Shown in pieces: positions 26,276 to 34,141 of a stretch of DNA of 64,000 nt. The position numbers and the translations under genes were made by a program. The notes beneath the pieces were generated by a model. The model saw only the letters and a program-made list of their open reading frames with translations, did no database searches and was not told where the DNA came from. The first letter of the stretch is position 1, and every line of letters starts with the position of its first letter. The stretch covers positions 79,517 to 143,516 of the forward strand of contig JAOAPI010000046.1 of assembly GCA_025462865.1 (NCBI GenBank). The letters run 5' to 3'. The DNA comes from Candidatus Sulfotelmatobacter sp. (GTDB lineage Bacteria > Acidobacteriota > Terriglobia > Terriglobales > Acidobacteriaceae).

Positions 26276-27157
26276 ATGCTGCAAGAATCTCTCGAGCAGG
26301 GACGGACTCTCACTGATGCGGCGCTCGACCGTCTGATCCCGCTCGAAACCCAGCATCCCGTTTCCATTCACAAGGCCATGCGGCATAGCGTATTTGCCGG
26401 TGGTAAACGGTTGCGGCCCGTACTGTGCATGCAAGCCGCCCGCATGATTGCCGGATCACTGCCAAAGAAGATCGAGGAACTGGGCGCCGCGCTCGAGATG
26501 CTGCACACCTACTCGCTGATCCACGACGATCTTCCCGCACTCGATAACGACGATCTGCGGCGTGGGCGTCCCACCTGCCACAAAGTTTTCGGAGAAGCTC
26601 TCGCAATTCTCGCAGGTGATGCCTTACAGACTCAGGCCTATGAAGTCCTAGCGCGCCTGGAATGTCCGCCGGAAGCGCGCGTGCGAATTATTGAAGAGAT
26701 CGCACGCGGCACCGGCACCCTCGATGGCATGATCGGCGGGCAGGTTGTCGATCTGGAAGCCGAGCATACCCAGCCCACCGCGGAGATGCTGGAATACATC
26801 CATCGCGCCAAGACCGCCGCGCTGATCACGGCAAGCCTGGTCAGTGGCGCGATCTATGCCGGGGCGAAAGACGCTGAAGTAAGAAAACTGCGTGCCTTCG
26901 GACAATCCATCGGTCTGGCTTTTCAAATTGTCGACGACGTACTCGACGTGACCCAAAGCTCCGAACAACTTGGAAAAACCGCCGGCAAAGATACTGCCGC
27001 CCAGAAGGCGACCTATCCCGCGCTATTCGGAATCGAGGAGTCCCTGCGCAAAGCGGATTCGCTGGTCAGCGCCGCGCTCGAAGAACTAGGCTCCTTCGGC
27101 GAACGCGCCGAGCCTCTGAAAGAACTCGCGCGATACCTGGTGGAACGCAAAAAGTAA
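26276..27157 (+). CDS. ispA: (2E,6E)-farnesyl diphosphate synthase or related polyprenyl synthase
   Basis: Protein of 293 residues with the two aspartate motifs of trans-prenyltransferases: DDLPALDNDDLRRGRPT (Asp84 to Asp90) and DDVLD (Asp220-Asp224), which bind Mg2+ and the allylic diphosphate. AGGKRLRPVL near residue 42 binds isopentenyl diphosphate, and GKTAGKDTAAQKATYP follows the second motif as in bacterial FPP synthases. It condenses IPP with DMAPP and GPP to farnesyl diphosphate, the precursor of quinones, hopanoids and cell-wall carriers. The product could be GGPP, since chain length is set by residues before the first motif. TATACT lies shortly upstream, but no ribosome site is clear. 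Confidence 0.9.
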   Translation: MLQESLEQGRTLTDAALDRLIPLETQHPVSIHKAMRHSVFAGGKRLRPVLCMQAARMIAGSLPKKIEELGAALEMLHTYSLIHDDLPALDNDDLRRGRPTCHKVFGEALAILAGDALQTQAYEVLARLECPPEARVRIIEEIARGTGTLDGMIGGQVVDLEAEHTQPTAEMLEYIHRAKTAALITASLVSGAIYAGAKDAEVRKLRAFGQSIGLAFQIVDDVLDVTQSSEQLGKTAGKDTAAQKATYPALFGIEESLRKADSLVSAALEELGSFGERAEPLKELARYLVERKK

Positions 27158-27216
27158 TCAGTGCCTGACAGTTCCTTCGTGAACCTTCGCGCCCCTTTGT
27201 GGTTAAATGATCTTCA

Positions 27217-27310
27217 GGCGATGGAGTTCGCCACAACCGCCTCAATCGCATTCTGTGCGAAGGCTGATAACTCCTACAAAATCCAAACCCGATTTGTAGG
27301 AGACGAACGA
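27217..27310 (+). promoter_or_regulatory. Fluoride riboswitch (crcB motif) with Shine-Dalgarno switch
   Basis: All parts of the fluoride aptamer are present. GGCG (27217-27220) and CGCC (27229-27232) make a hairpin whose loop GGAGTT (27223-27228) can pair with AACTCC (27269-27274), the pseudoknot of this class. GCCT/AGGC and TCGCA/TGCGA (27239-27264) form the second stem, and GGCTGATAACTCCTAC is the conserved 3' part. Downstream, CTCCTACAAA (27271-27280) is exactly complementary to TTTGTAGGAG (27293-27302), which contains the GGAG of the fluC ribosome site. Without fluoride this arm should hide GGAG; binding fluoride uses AACTCC in the pseudoknot and frees it. Translation of fluC is therefore turned on by fluoride. 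Confidence 0.93.
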
Positions 27311-27688
27311 GTGCTAAAGAACTTTCTTGCCATCTCTCTCGCTGCCGTCGTCGGCGCCAACCTGCGTTACTTATTGAGCCGCATCGCCGCCCGGCAACTT
27401 GGCCCGGTATTCCCGTATGGCACGCTTTTCATCAACATTACCGGCAGCTTTATCGTCGGCCTGTTCATAATCTGGACGACCGAGCGCGTCTTGATCGATC
27501 CTCACTGGCGCTTGCTGGTGGTGATTGGCTTCTGCGGTTCGTTCACCACTTTTTCCAGCTACGCCTTCGAAACCATGGCTTATTTCGAGCAAGGACAATG
27601 GGAGTTGATGCTCGTCAACGTTCTCGCCAATAACCTGCTGTGTCTCGCCGCAGCGTTGGCGGGCATGGCGCTGGCGCGAGTGCTGTAG
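27311..27688 (+). CDS. fluC: Fluoride export channel FluC
   Basis: Protein of 125 residues starting at GTG 27311, 8 bases after GGAG; upstream in-frame starts fall inside the riboswitch and are rejected. Four hydrophobic helices and the family motifs are visible: VGANLRYLLSR near residue 14, NITGSFIVG (Asn42) and GFCGSFTTFSSYAFE (residues 73-87), which hold the pore Asn and Phe residues. FluC dimers in the inner membrane export fluoride, protecting enolase and pyrophosphatase. The fluoride riboswitch directly upstream confirms the role. It is followed by a DUF190 gene with one base between stop and start, so the pair is one operon. Also called crcB. Confidence 0.95.
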   Translation: MLKNFLAISLAAVVGANLRYLLSRIAARQLGPVFPYGTLFINITGSFIVGLFIIWTTERVLIDPHWRLLVVIGFCGSFTTFSSYAFETMAYFEQGQWELMLVNVLANNLLCLAAALAGMALARVL

Positions 27689-27689
27689 A

Positions 27690-28019
27690 ATGGCGAACGC
27701 GATGGCCGTACAGGTGACAATCTATTTGAATGAAGCCGACCAGTGGCGCCACCGGCCGCTCCACATGGAGATTCTCAACTACCTACGCCAGGAAAATGTT
27801 TATGCCGCAACCGCTTTTCATGCCGTCGCCGGATTTCTCGGACGCCATCGCGTTAAGACGGCCCACATGGTTGAGGCTGGCGGCAAACTGCCCGTCGTCA
27901 TCACCTTTGTCGACACTGACGAGCACGTCAACCGCGTGCTTCCAACCCTGAAGGAAATGGCCGCGCATCGACTCATCGTCCGCGAAAATGTTGTTCTGGA
28001 ACAAGGGACTCTTGACTGA
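27690..28019 (+). CDS. DUF190 family protein, fluoride operon
   Basis: Protein of 109 residues (or 105 from the second Met at 27702). The sequence fits the DUF190 family, a PII-like ferredoxin-fold protein: VTIYLNEADQWRHRPLHMEI, AATAFHAVAGFLGRH and KLPVVITFVDTDEHVNRVLP. DUF190 genes commonly neighbour fluC, and here it starts one base after the fluC stop, under the same fluoride riboswitch. By likeness to PII proteins it may regulate the channel or bind a small ligand; this is inference, as its role in fluoride resistance is not established. Confidence 0.88.
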   Translation: MANAMAVQVTIYLNEADQWRHRPLHMEILNYLRQENVYAATAFHAVAGFLGRHRVKTAHMVEAGGKLPVVITFVDTDEHVNRVLPTLKEMAAHRLIVRENVVLEQGTLD

Positions 28020-28020
28020 T

Positions 28021-28785
28021 ATGTCCTCCCCGCCTCTCGACATTCTTGCCATAGCCGCACACCGTGACGATGTCGAGCAGACCTGCGGCGGCACGCTGCT
28101 CAAAATGGGGCAGCGCGGCCAGCGGACGGGCATTCTTGATTTGACGCAAGGCGAGATGGGCACGCGCGGCAGCGCAGCAGATCGCGCCCGCGAGGCCGCG
28201 GATGCGGCAACAATTCTCGGCGCGGGCTGGCGCCGGGCTCTCGATATCCCCGACGGCCGCGTCGAAAATACCTGGGAGAATCGCCTCAAAGTCGCAAGCG
28301 TCATCCGCGAGACCCGGCCGCGGGTCGTCATCCTGCCTTATTGGCAGGGACGCCATCCCGATCACTACACAACTTCTGTGCTGGGATACGAGGCCTGCTT
28401 CCTCGCAGGATTGTCGAAGCTGGCGCTCACCTCCCCGCCGTCAGCCACCAAATCCGTCGCAGACAAGGCCGAGTCGCTCGCCCCGCATCGTCCTTTTAAG
28501 ATCATCTATGCGACGCTCTACTACGACGTGCGCCCCACGTTCGTAGTCGACATCACCCGGCAGTTCGAGCCGAAGCTGGCATCCATCCTGGCGTACAAAA
28601 CGCAGTTCAGCGATCAGGAAGCCGGCAAGGATCTCTTCCCTGCCCACGATGAGATTCGCGCCCGCGTCGACTCAATGGCGCGATATTACGGCATGCTCGG
28701 CGGCGTCACCCACGCCGAACCATTTCTGCAGAAAGAAGTCGGACTGGTGGAAGATCTCCTGGCGATTCCTGTGAAATCAATCTAA
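28021..28785 (+). CDS. bshB1: Bacillithiol biosynthesis deacetylase BshB1-like (PIG-L family)
   Basis: Protein of 254 residues starting at ATG 28021, one base after the DUF190 stop. It has the LmbE/PIG-L fold with the zinc site: AAHRDDVEQTCGG (His and second Asp) and GRHPDH (His). Segments LTQGEMGTRGSAADRAREA and ILPYWQGRHPDHYTTS are characteristic of BshB1, which removes the acetyl group from GlcNAc-malate in bacillithiol synthesis. The usual AHPDD is AHRDD here: the Pro is replaced by Arg, while the metal ligands are kept. bshA and bshC are not in the window. Co-transcription with the fluoride genes is likely from spacing. Confidence 0.8.
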   Translation: MSSPPLDILAIAAHRDDVEQTCGGTLLKMGQRGQRTGILDLTQGEMGTRGSAADRAREAADAATILGAGWRRALDIPDGRVENTWENRLKVASVIRETRPRVVILPYWQGRHPDHYTTSVLGYEACFLAGLSKLALTSPPSATKSVADKAESLAPHRPFKIIYATLYYDVRPTFVVDITRQFEPKLASILAYKTQFSDQEAGKDLFPAHDEIRARVDSMARYYGMLGGVTHAEPFLQKEVGLVEDLLAIPVKSI

Positions 28786-28822
28786 CCATCAATTGCATCG
28801 CCAAGGTTTTGTTCGCAAAGTT

Positions 28823-28868
28823 TTCATCCCGAGCGCAAGGTTTGTCATCCCGAGCGCAGCGAGGGACC
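28823..28868 (+). repeat. Dispersed repeat fragments (TCATCCCGAGCG)
   Basis: TTCATCCCGAGCGCAAGG (28823-28840) is followed directly by GTCATCCCGAGCGCAGCGAG (from 28844), two partial copies of one short repeat between bshB1 and the O-methyltransferase gene. Related copies occur at 53545-53629 and 55539-55628. The core resembles the GTCATCCTGAGCGAAGC-type intergenic repeat seen in many soil bacteria; its function is unknown. Confidence 0.6.
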
Positions 28869-28902
28869 TTGGTGTCCGCCGGCGCCCGGGCACCGCTGCC
28901 GA

Positions 28903-29583
28903 TCACTTCTTCAACCCCACCGCTACCCCATCCCGAATCGGCAGGATCGTAGTAACAAAATCCCCCGAATCATAAAGCAGCCGATTGAATTCAAGGATCG
29001 CCTTCGTCTGCGGCTGCTTGGGATTTTTCTGCGCCACCCGCCCACTCCACAAAACATTGTCCGTGATGAAGAGCCCGCCCTTTCGCAGCCGGGGCGAAAC
29101 CAGTCTTAACACCCGTGGATAATCCTCCTTATCCACATCATTGAAAATGATGTCAAACTGCTCCTTCTGCTCCGACAGAACTTCCAGGGCATCGCCTGTA
29201 TGCAACGTAATGCGATCAGCAACGCCGGCGCGCTCAAAGTACCCCCGGGCGCGTTCCGCGTTCTTCGAATCGCCATCGGTATAAATGACGCGGCCCTCTT
29301 TACCGACCGCTCGAGCCCACCAGATCGTCGAATAGCCAATCGCAGAGCCCAACTCGAACACCGTCTTAGCATTAATCATCAAAGCGAGTTGATAGAGCAC
29401 CCGCGCCACCGCCGGTCCCACGATCGGGATACTGTGCTTACTGGCGTACTCCTCCATCTCCGCCAGCACTTCATCGCGCTTGGGCAGCATCGAATAGAGA
29501 TAATCGTCGACCGGCCCGGCGGTGGTGAAGTTGTAATGTCGCCAGCTAGGCTTGCTTTCTTTCTTCGGCTTGTTGTCGGCCAC
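28903..29583 (-). CDS. Class I SAM-dependent O-methyltransferase
   Basis: Protein of 226 residues of the catechol/caffeoyl-CoA O-methyltransferase type. Motif I is TVFELGSAIGYSTIWWA (SAM binding), followed by VIYTDGDSKNAERARGYF, GDALEVL and FDIIFNDVDKEDYP, whose Asp residues bind the metal and catechol hydroxyls in the family, and NVLWSGRV. It moves a methyl group to a hydroxyl of a small aromatic or similar acceptor in the cytosol; the substrate cannot be told. Its start lies 38 bases inside the upstream UPF0173 gene, so the two are translationally coupled. Confidence 0.88.
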   Translation of the reverse strand: MADNKPKKESKPSWRHYNFTTAGPVDDYLYSMLPKRDEVLAEMEEYASKHSIPIVGPAVARVLYQLALMINAKTVFELGSAIGYSTIWWARAVGKEGRVIYTDGDSKNAERARGYFERAGVADRITLHTGDALEVLSEQKEQFDIIFNDVDKEDYPRVLRLVSPRLRKGGLFITDNVLWSGRVAQKNPKQPQTKAILEFNRLLYDSGDFVTTILPIRDGVAVGLKK

Positions 29584-30325
29584 GTGTTTCCTTTCGACCT
29601 TCGGTAGGCGCGTCCCCGCGCGTGTTTCCCGCGGTTACACCAGGTGTCATGGTCACAACTTCAACTCCAGGTACCAGTTTCTGAAAGTCACTGGGAGTTC
29701 CTGTCAGCACTGGGAATGTTCCGAAATGCATGGGGATCACCGTCTTTGGCTTAAGCAGGTTGCAGGCATAGGCCGCCTCGCGTGGACCCATCGTAAAGTG
29801 ATCGCCGATCGGCAGCATGACGATCTCCGGCGCATAAAGTTCGCGAATAATCGCCATGTCGCCAAAAACATTGGTGTCGCCGGCATGGTAAATCTTGACC
29901 CCGTTTTCGAATTCGACAACGTAGCCGCAGGCTTCGCCGCCATAAATCAGTTGGTCGCCATCCTGAATGCCGCAGGAATGATCGGCGTGCACCATGGTGA
30001 CTTTGATATCGCCGACTTTCTGCGTGCCTCCCTTGTTCATCATCAAGGTTTGCTTTGCGCCTTTTTTCTCCAGCCAGCCGCACAACTCGGGCATGCCGAC
30101 CACCTGCGGATTGTGCTCCTTGATTACTTCGACCGCATCCCCAATATGGTCTCCGTGGCCGTGAGTGCACAGCAGAACGTCAACGTGCTTCAGCTTTTTC
30201 TCGAACGGCGGACAAGCCGGATTGTTCATGATCCAGGGATCGATAATGATGGTCCGGCCTCCCGGTGTGTCAATGCGAAACGTTGCGTGTCCCAGCCATG
30301 TAAGTTGAACACCTTTAAGATTCAT
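29546..30325 (-). CDS. UPF0173 family metallo-beta-lactamase-fold hydrolase
   Basis: Protein of 259 residues with GGAGG before its ATG. The metal-binding motif THGHGDHIGDA and the later His/Asp residues in ADHSCG, YHAGDTNVFGD and PMHFGTFP are complete, so it should be an active dinuclear-metal hydrolase. LTWLGHATFRIDTPGGRTI at the N-terminus is the UPF0173 signature. The last 30 or so residues (NTRGDAPTEGRKETRGR) are a low-complexity tail beyond the family core, overlapping the O-methyltransferase start by 38 bases. Substrate unknown. Confidence 0.9.
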   Translation of the reverse strand: MNLKGVQLTWLGHATFRIDTPGGRTIIIDPWIMNNPACPPFEKKLKHVDVLLCTHGHGDHIGDAVEVIKEHNPQVVGMPELCGWLEKKGAKQTLMMNKGGTQKVGDIKVTMVHADHSCGIQDGDQLIYGGEACGYVVEFENGVKIYHAGDTNVFGDMAIIRELYAPEIVMLPIGDHFTMGPREAAYACNLLKPKTVIPMHFGTFPVLTGTPSDFQKLVPGVEVVTMTPGVTAGNTRGDAPTEGRKETRGRQQAEERKQA

Positions 30326-30423
30326 AACGATATTCCTCCATCTGCGAACTCGGTCGCTCGAATTTCCAGCGAAATGAATGGCGGCATGGGCTGCCGCTGT
30401 ACTTTAGTTTAATATGAAACGCC

Positions 30424-30975
30424 ATGGCAGAACTCAAGGTGCTGATTTCGCGGGAGCAGATCGCCAAAAGAATCGTGGAACTAGGCGCGGAAATCACTCG
30501 CGACTTCGAGGGGCAACCTGTAATTCTGGTGGGCGTACTCAAAGGGTCCGCGATTTTCCTGGCTGACCTCGCCCGACAGATCAAGCTGGACGCCACTTTT
30601 GACTTCATCGGAGTCTCCAGTTATGGCAATCGGCCCAGCCCCACCCAGGAATTGAAAAGCGGGTGGGATTCCACCGGCGAAGTGAAGCTGACAAAAGATG
30701 TGGATCAGTCCATGAAAGACAAGAACGTAATCGTTGTCGAAGATATTCTGGATACTGGACTCACGCTGACCGTGCTGAAAAAGCTTCTGCTCGCGCATCA
30801 ACCTCGTTCTCTGAAGATCGCGGCCCTTCTGGACAAGCCCTCGCGCCGCACCCTGCCGCTGCAGGGCGACTACGTCGGCTTCACCATCCCCGATGAGTTC
30901 GTCGTCGGCTACGGACTCGATTACGCTGAACGCTACCGCAACCTCGCCGATATTTGCATCGTGCCAAGGGAGTGA
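30424..30975 (+). CDS. hpt: Hypoxanthine phosphoribosyltransferase
   Basis: Protein of 183 residues of the type I phosphoribosyltransferase family. The PRPP loop is VIVVEDILDTGLTL (Glu-Asp pair), the flexible loop contains SSYGNRPSPTQELKS, and DEFVVGYGLDYAERYRNL binds the purine base. It makes IMP (and often GMP) from hypoxanthine or guanine and PRPP, in purine salvage. The ATG at 30424 has only a weak ribosome site. It diverges from the UPF0173 gene and is followed after 48 bases by the GAF-phosphatase gene. Confidence 0.93.
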   Translation: MAELKVLISREQIAKRIVELGAEITRDFEGQPVILVGVLKGSAIFLADLARQIKLDATFDFIGVSSYGNRPSPTQELKSGWDSTGEVKLTKDVDQSMKDKNVIVVEDILDTGLTLTVLKKLLLAHQPRSLKIAALLDKPSRRTLPLQGDYVGFTIPDEFVVGYGLDYAERYRNLADICIVPRE

Positions 30976-31023
30976 GACTGCAGCAACTAGCTCCTAAAAG
31001 CACGGCTGCTATCATAGAAAACA

Positions 31024-32799
31024 ATGGGCTCCGTTCTAAACAAGCACGAAAAACATGTGCAGGTAGATCCGCTGTTACTCGAGGTCTCCGACGTAATGGC
31101 AACCTCCCTCGACCTCGATACCACTCTCCGCCGGGTGGCTGAAGTCGTCCGCAAAGTCATCGACTACGAGATTTTTGCAATCCTTCTCCTCAACGAAAAG
31201 ACTCAGGAACTCCGCTTTCGTTTCCAGGTGGGGTATCCGCCAGAATTTACCGAGAGATCTCGCATCAAAGTCGGCGAAGGGGTGACCGGCCTAGCCGTCC
31301 AATTGCGCCAGGCGATCCTAATCGACGATGTGACACAGGATCCCCGTTACATCGCCGCTGTTCCCAACGTCTGCTCCGAATTAGCAGTACCGCTCACCAC
31401 CAAGAACCGCGTAATTGGAGTAATTGACCTCGAGGCGCGCCACCAAAACTATTTCACCGAAGAACATAAGCGGCTGCTCACCCTGATCGCGTCGCGTATG
31501 GCCGCCGGCATTGAGAACGCTCAGCTTTATACCCGTACTACCCGTCAGGCGCGCATTCTTCTGTTGTTGAATGAAACCGCGCGCGAGCTATCGTCAATTT
31601 TGAATCTCGACGAACTCTTGGGCCGTATTGCGGAACTTCTGCAGCGGTTGATCGACTTTCAGATGTTCAGCATTCTGCTGCTGGATTCTTCTGGCGAAAA
31701 ATTGCAGCATCGTTTTTCACTGCGCTTCAACGAGAATGTTCACGTGAAGCATGAAATCCCGCTCGGACGTGGCCTGGTTGGAGAAGCGGCGCAGACCAGG
31801 CAGGCGATCCTGGTCCCCGATGTCAGCAAAGATCCCCGCTACATTGAGGGAAATCCTGAAACGCGCTCAGAACTGACGGTACCGCTTATCTATAAGGACA
31901 AAGTAATCGGGGTTCTCGATCTCGAGCACACTCGCCGAGGTTTTTTTACCGAAGACCACCGGCGCACCATGACCACGATTGCCGCTCAGGTGGCAATCGC
32001 CATTGAAAATGCCCGCCTGTATGAGGAAGTCGCACGGCAAGAACGGCGACTCGAGCGGGATTTGGCCCTCGCCCGCGAATTACAGACACGGCTTCTTCCC
32101 CAAACTCTGCCTAAGTTGAATCATCTCGAACTGGCGGCAAAGTTTACTCCCGCCAGAGCCATCGGCGGAGATCTTTACGACTTCATTCCATATTCCCTTT
32201 CGCGGCTGGGCATTGTGATTGGCGACGTCAGCGGCAAAGGAGCGCCAGCCGCCATCTATGCCGCGCTGGTTAGTGGCATTCTGCGCTCGCACGCGCCAAT
32301 CGAGCCTGGGCCCGCCGAAATGCTTTCGGCGGTGAATCTTTCGCTGGCCGAACGGCGGATCGAGGCGCAGTTTGTCTCGCTGATTTACGCGGTCTGGGAT
32401 GATGAACGCCGCACCCTTCAAGTATCGAACTCCGGCTTGCCGCGCCCGGTTCTGGTTCACGACGGAAAGAACAGTGTGATCGAAGCTACTGGTCTGCCGT
32501 TGGGCCTTTTTGACGATGCGAACTATGACGAATTCCAATTCAAAATGAAGCCTGGGGATATGTTCGTGTTCTTCAGCGATGGCATCCTCGATGCGCGTAA
32601 TCGCAAGGGAGAACTGTTCGGCCGGGCACGCGTCGAGAAAATCATTGAGGAATGCGCAAGCGGGTCCGCCGACTCCGTAGTAGCCTCTCTCTTCAAGGCT
32701 GTAGCGGAGCACTCCGCCGGAGTCGAGACATTCGACGATCAGACAGTGTTGGCGATCAAAGTGAAAGACGGCGAAACATCCGCCGCCAGGCGAAAATGA
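31024..32799 (+). CDS. GAF-GAF-PP2C (SpoIIE-type) serine phosphatase
   Basis: Protein of 591 residues. Two GAF sensor domains follow each other (residues about 28-170 and 185-335), both with the pattern VGEGVTGLAVQ / LGRGLVGEAAQ and DPRYI. A helical linker with EVARQERRLERDLALARELQ leads to a SpoIIE/RsbU-type PP2C domain (about 365-580): GGDLYDFIPYSLSRLGIVIGD, GKGAPAAIYAALVSGILRS and FFSDGILDARNRKGELFG, with metal-binding Asp residues. Such proteins dephosphorylate anti-sigma factor antagonists in response to a ligand bound by GAF. The target and ligand are not visible. The stop overlaps the lysA start (ATGA). Confidence 0.9.
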   Translation: MGSVLNKHEKHVQVDPLLLEVSDVMATSLDLDTTLRRVAEVVRKVIDYEIFAILLLNEKTQELRFRFQVGYPPEFTERSRIKVGEGVTGLAVQLRQAILIDDVTQDPRYIAAVPNVCSELAVPLTTKNRVIGVIDLEARHQNYFTEEHKRLLTLIASRMAAGIENAQLYTRTTRQARILLLLNETARELSSILNLDELLGRIAELLQRLIDFQMFSILLLDSSGEKLQHRFSLRFNENVHVKHEIPLGRGLVGEAAQTRQAILVPDVSKDPRYIEGNPETRSELTVPLIYKDKVIGVLDLEHTRRGFFTEDHRRTMTTIAAQVAIAIENARLYEEVARQERRLERDLALARELQTRLLPQTLPKLNHLELAAKFTPARAIGGDLYDFIPYSLSRLGIVIGDVSGKGAPAAIYAALVSGILRSHAPIEPGPAEMLSAVNLSLAERRIEAQFVSLIYAVWDDERRTLQVSNSGLPRPVLVHDGKNSVIEATGLPLGLFDDANYDEFQFKMKPGDMFVFFSDGILDARNRKGELFGRARVEKIIEECASGSADSVVASLFKAVAEHSAGVETFDDQTVLAIKVKDGETSAARRK

Positions 32800-34124
32800 G
32801 CCGGCACAGCGAAGTCGCGGGAACGGAACGGCCGCCGGGATTCGTTTTTCACCGGCAGAGCAAGGGCTTATTTCGCCGCGGCGCCGACCTTGTGTTGCAT
32901 TGCGAAGACCTTCCATTACCCACATTAGCCGAGCGCTACGAAACTCCACTCTACGTTTATTCGGCAACCGCAATCCGGCAACGGCTACTCACATTTCAGA
33001 AAGCATTCCGCGAAGTTCCTCACACCATCTGTTACTCCGTCAAGGCGAATTCCAATATCAGCATCCTGCGCCTGCTGGCGCGGGAGAGATGCGGCTTTGA
33101 CGTAGTTTCCGGCGGAGAATTGGAAAGAGTGCTGGTCGCGGACCGGCGCGCGGCTAAGAAGACGGTTTTCTCGGGCGTCGGAAAATCTGCTGACGAAATG
33201 ACCGCCGCGCTGAAGGCTGGAATTTTGCTCTTCAATGTGGAGAGCGAATCCGAACTCTGGGCTCTGGCGGAATGCGCCACACGTTTGCGCACGACGGCGC
33301 GCGTCGCTCTACGCGTCAATCCGGACGTCGCCGCCGATACTCATCCTCACATTTCTACCGGTCTACGCAAACACAAGTTTGGGGTGCCAATCAGCGATGC
33401 GCGCGAACTTTATGCCAAGGCCTCAGGCGCAAGATATCTGAAGGTTGCCGGAATCAGTGTCCATATCGGCTCGCAGATCACTGAACTTGCGCCCTTCGCG
33501 GAAGCAATCGCGCGGGTTTCCGGCCTGCTTCGCGTTCTTCGCGCCGACGGTCACCGAATCGAATACGTCGACAGCGGCGGCGGCCTGGGGATTGCTTATC
33601 AGGAACCCGGTGTCGACTTTGACGCAATGGTCGCCCGGTATGCGCGTGCCGTCACCAACCCTTTGCGTGGTTTGAATGTGCACTTACTGCTTGAACCGGG
33701 GCGCGCGATTATTGGGCCTGCCGGAGTACTCCTTACCTCCATCATTTACAGAAAAGAAAATGATGGCAAACGATTTCTCGTCGTCGATGCCGCCATGAAC
33801 GATCTGATCCGGCCCGTTCTTTACAGCGCCTATCACGAGATCGTTCCCGTGGTGCAGCCCGTGAACTCGACGAAGAAGATGGAAACTGTCGATGTGGTTG
33901 GTCCCGTCTGCGAGTCCGGCGATTTTTTTGCCCGCGATCGCGAGTTACCGCGAACCGAAGAAAATGATTTGCTGGCGATTCTCGATGCCGGCGCTTACGG
34001 AATGTCGCTCGCCTCGAACTACAACACACGTCCACGGCCGGCTGAAATATTGGTGCAGGGAAAGTCCGTCAAAGTGATCCGGCGACGGGAAAAAGTACGC
34101 GACCTGTTTTCTGCGGAATTGTAA
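32796..34124 (+). CDS. lysA: Diaminopimelate decarboxylase
   Basis: Protein of 442 residues starting at ATG 32796, overlapping the phosphatase stop by four bases. Lys83 in CYSVKANSN binds pyridoxal phosphate; GISVHIGSQITEL, GGGLGIAY, EPGRAIIGPAG, CESGDFFARDREL and the final block NYNTRPRPAEILV are the conserved elements of the alanine-racemase-fold decarboxylases. It performs the last step of lysine synthesis (meso-DAP to L-lysine). The N-terminal 30 residues extend beyond the usual start. Coupling to a signalling phosphatase is unusual but may only be a matter of position. Confidence 0.95.
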   Translation: MSRHSEVAGTERPPGFVFHRQSKGLFRRGADLVLHCEDLPLPTLAERYETPLYVYSATAIRQRLLTFQKAFREVPHTICYSVKANSNISILRLLARERCGFDVVSGGELERVLVADRRAAKKTVFSGVGKSADEMTAALKAGILLFNVESESELWALAECATRLRTTARVALRVNPDVAADTHPHISTGLRKHKFGVPISDARELYAKASGARYLKVAGISVHIGSQITELAPFAEAIARVSGLLRVLRADGHRIEYVDSGGGLGIAYQEPGVDFDAMVARYARAVTNPLRGLNVHLLLEPGRAIIGPAGVLLTSIIYRKENDGKRFLVVDAAMNDLIRPVLYSAYHEIVPVVQPVNSTKKMETVDVVGPVCESGDFFARDRELPRTEENDLLAILDAGAYGMSLASNYNTRPRPAEILVQGKSVKVIRRREKVRDLFSAEL

Positions 34125-34141
34125 CTTCCGCCTCCATCGTT

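Noticed and set aside
27161..27310. Upstream extension of fluC
   Set aside because: The extension reads through the fluoride riboswitch; the channel family starts at GTG 27311, which has its own ribosome site.
29552..30412. 286-codon plus-strand frame opposite the UPF0173 gene
   Set aside because: Antisense to a well-conserved hydrolase with complete metal motifs.
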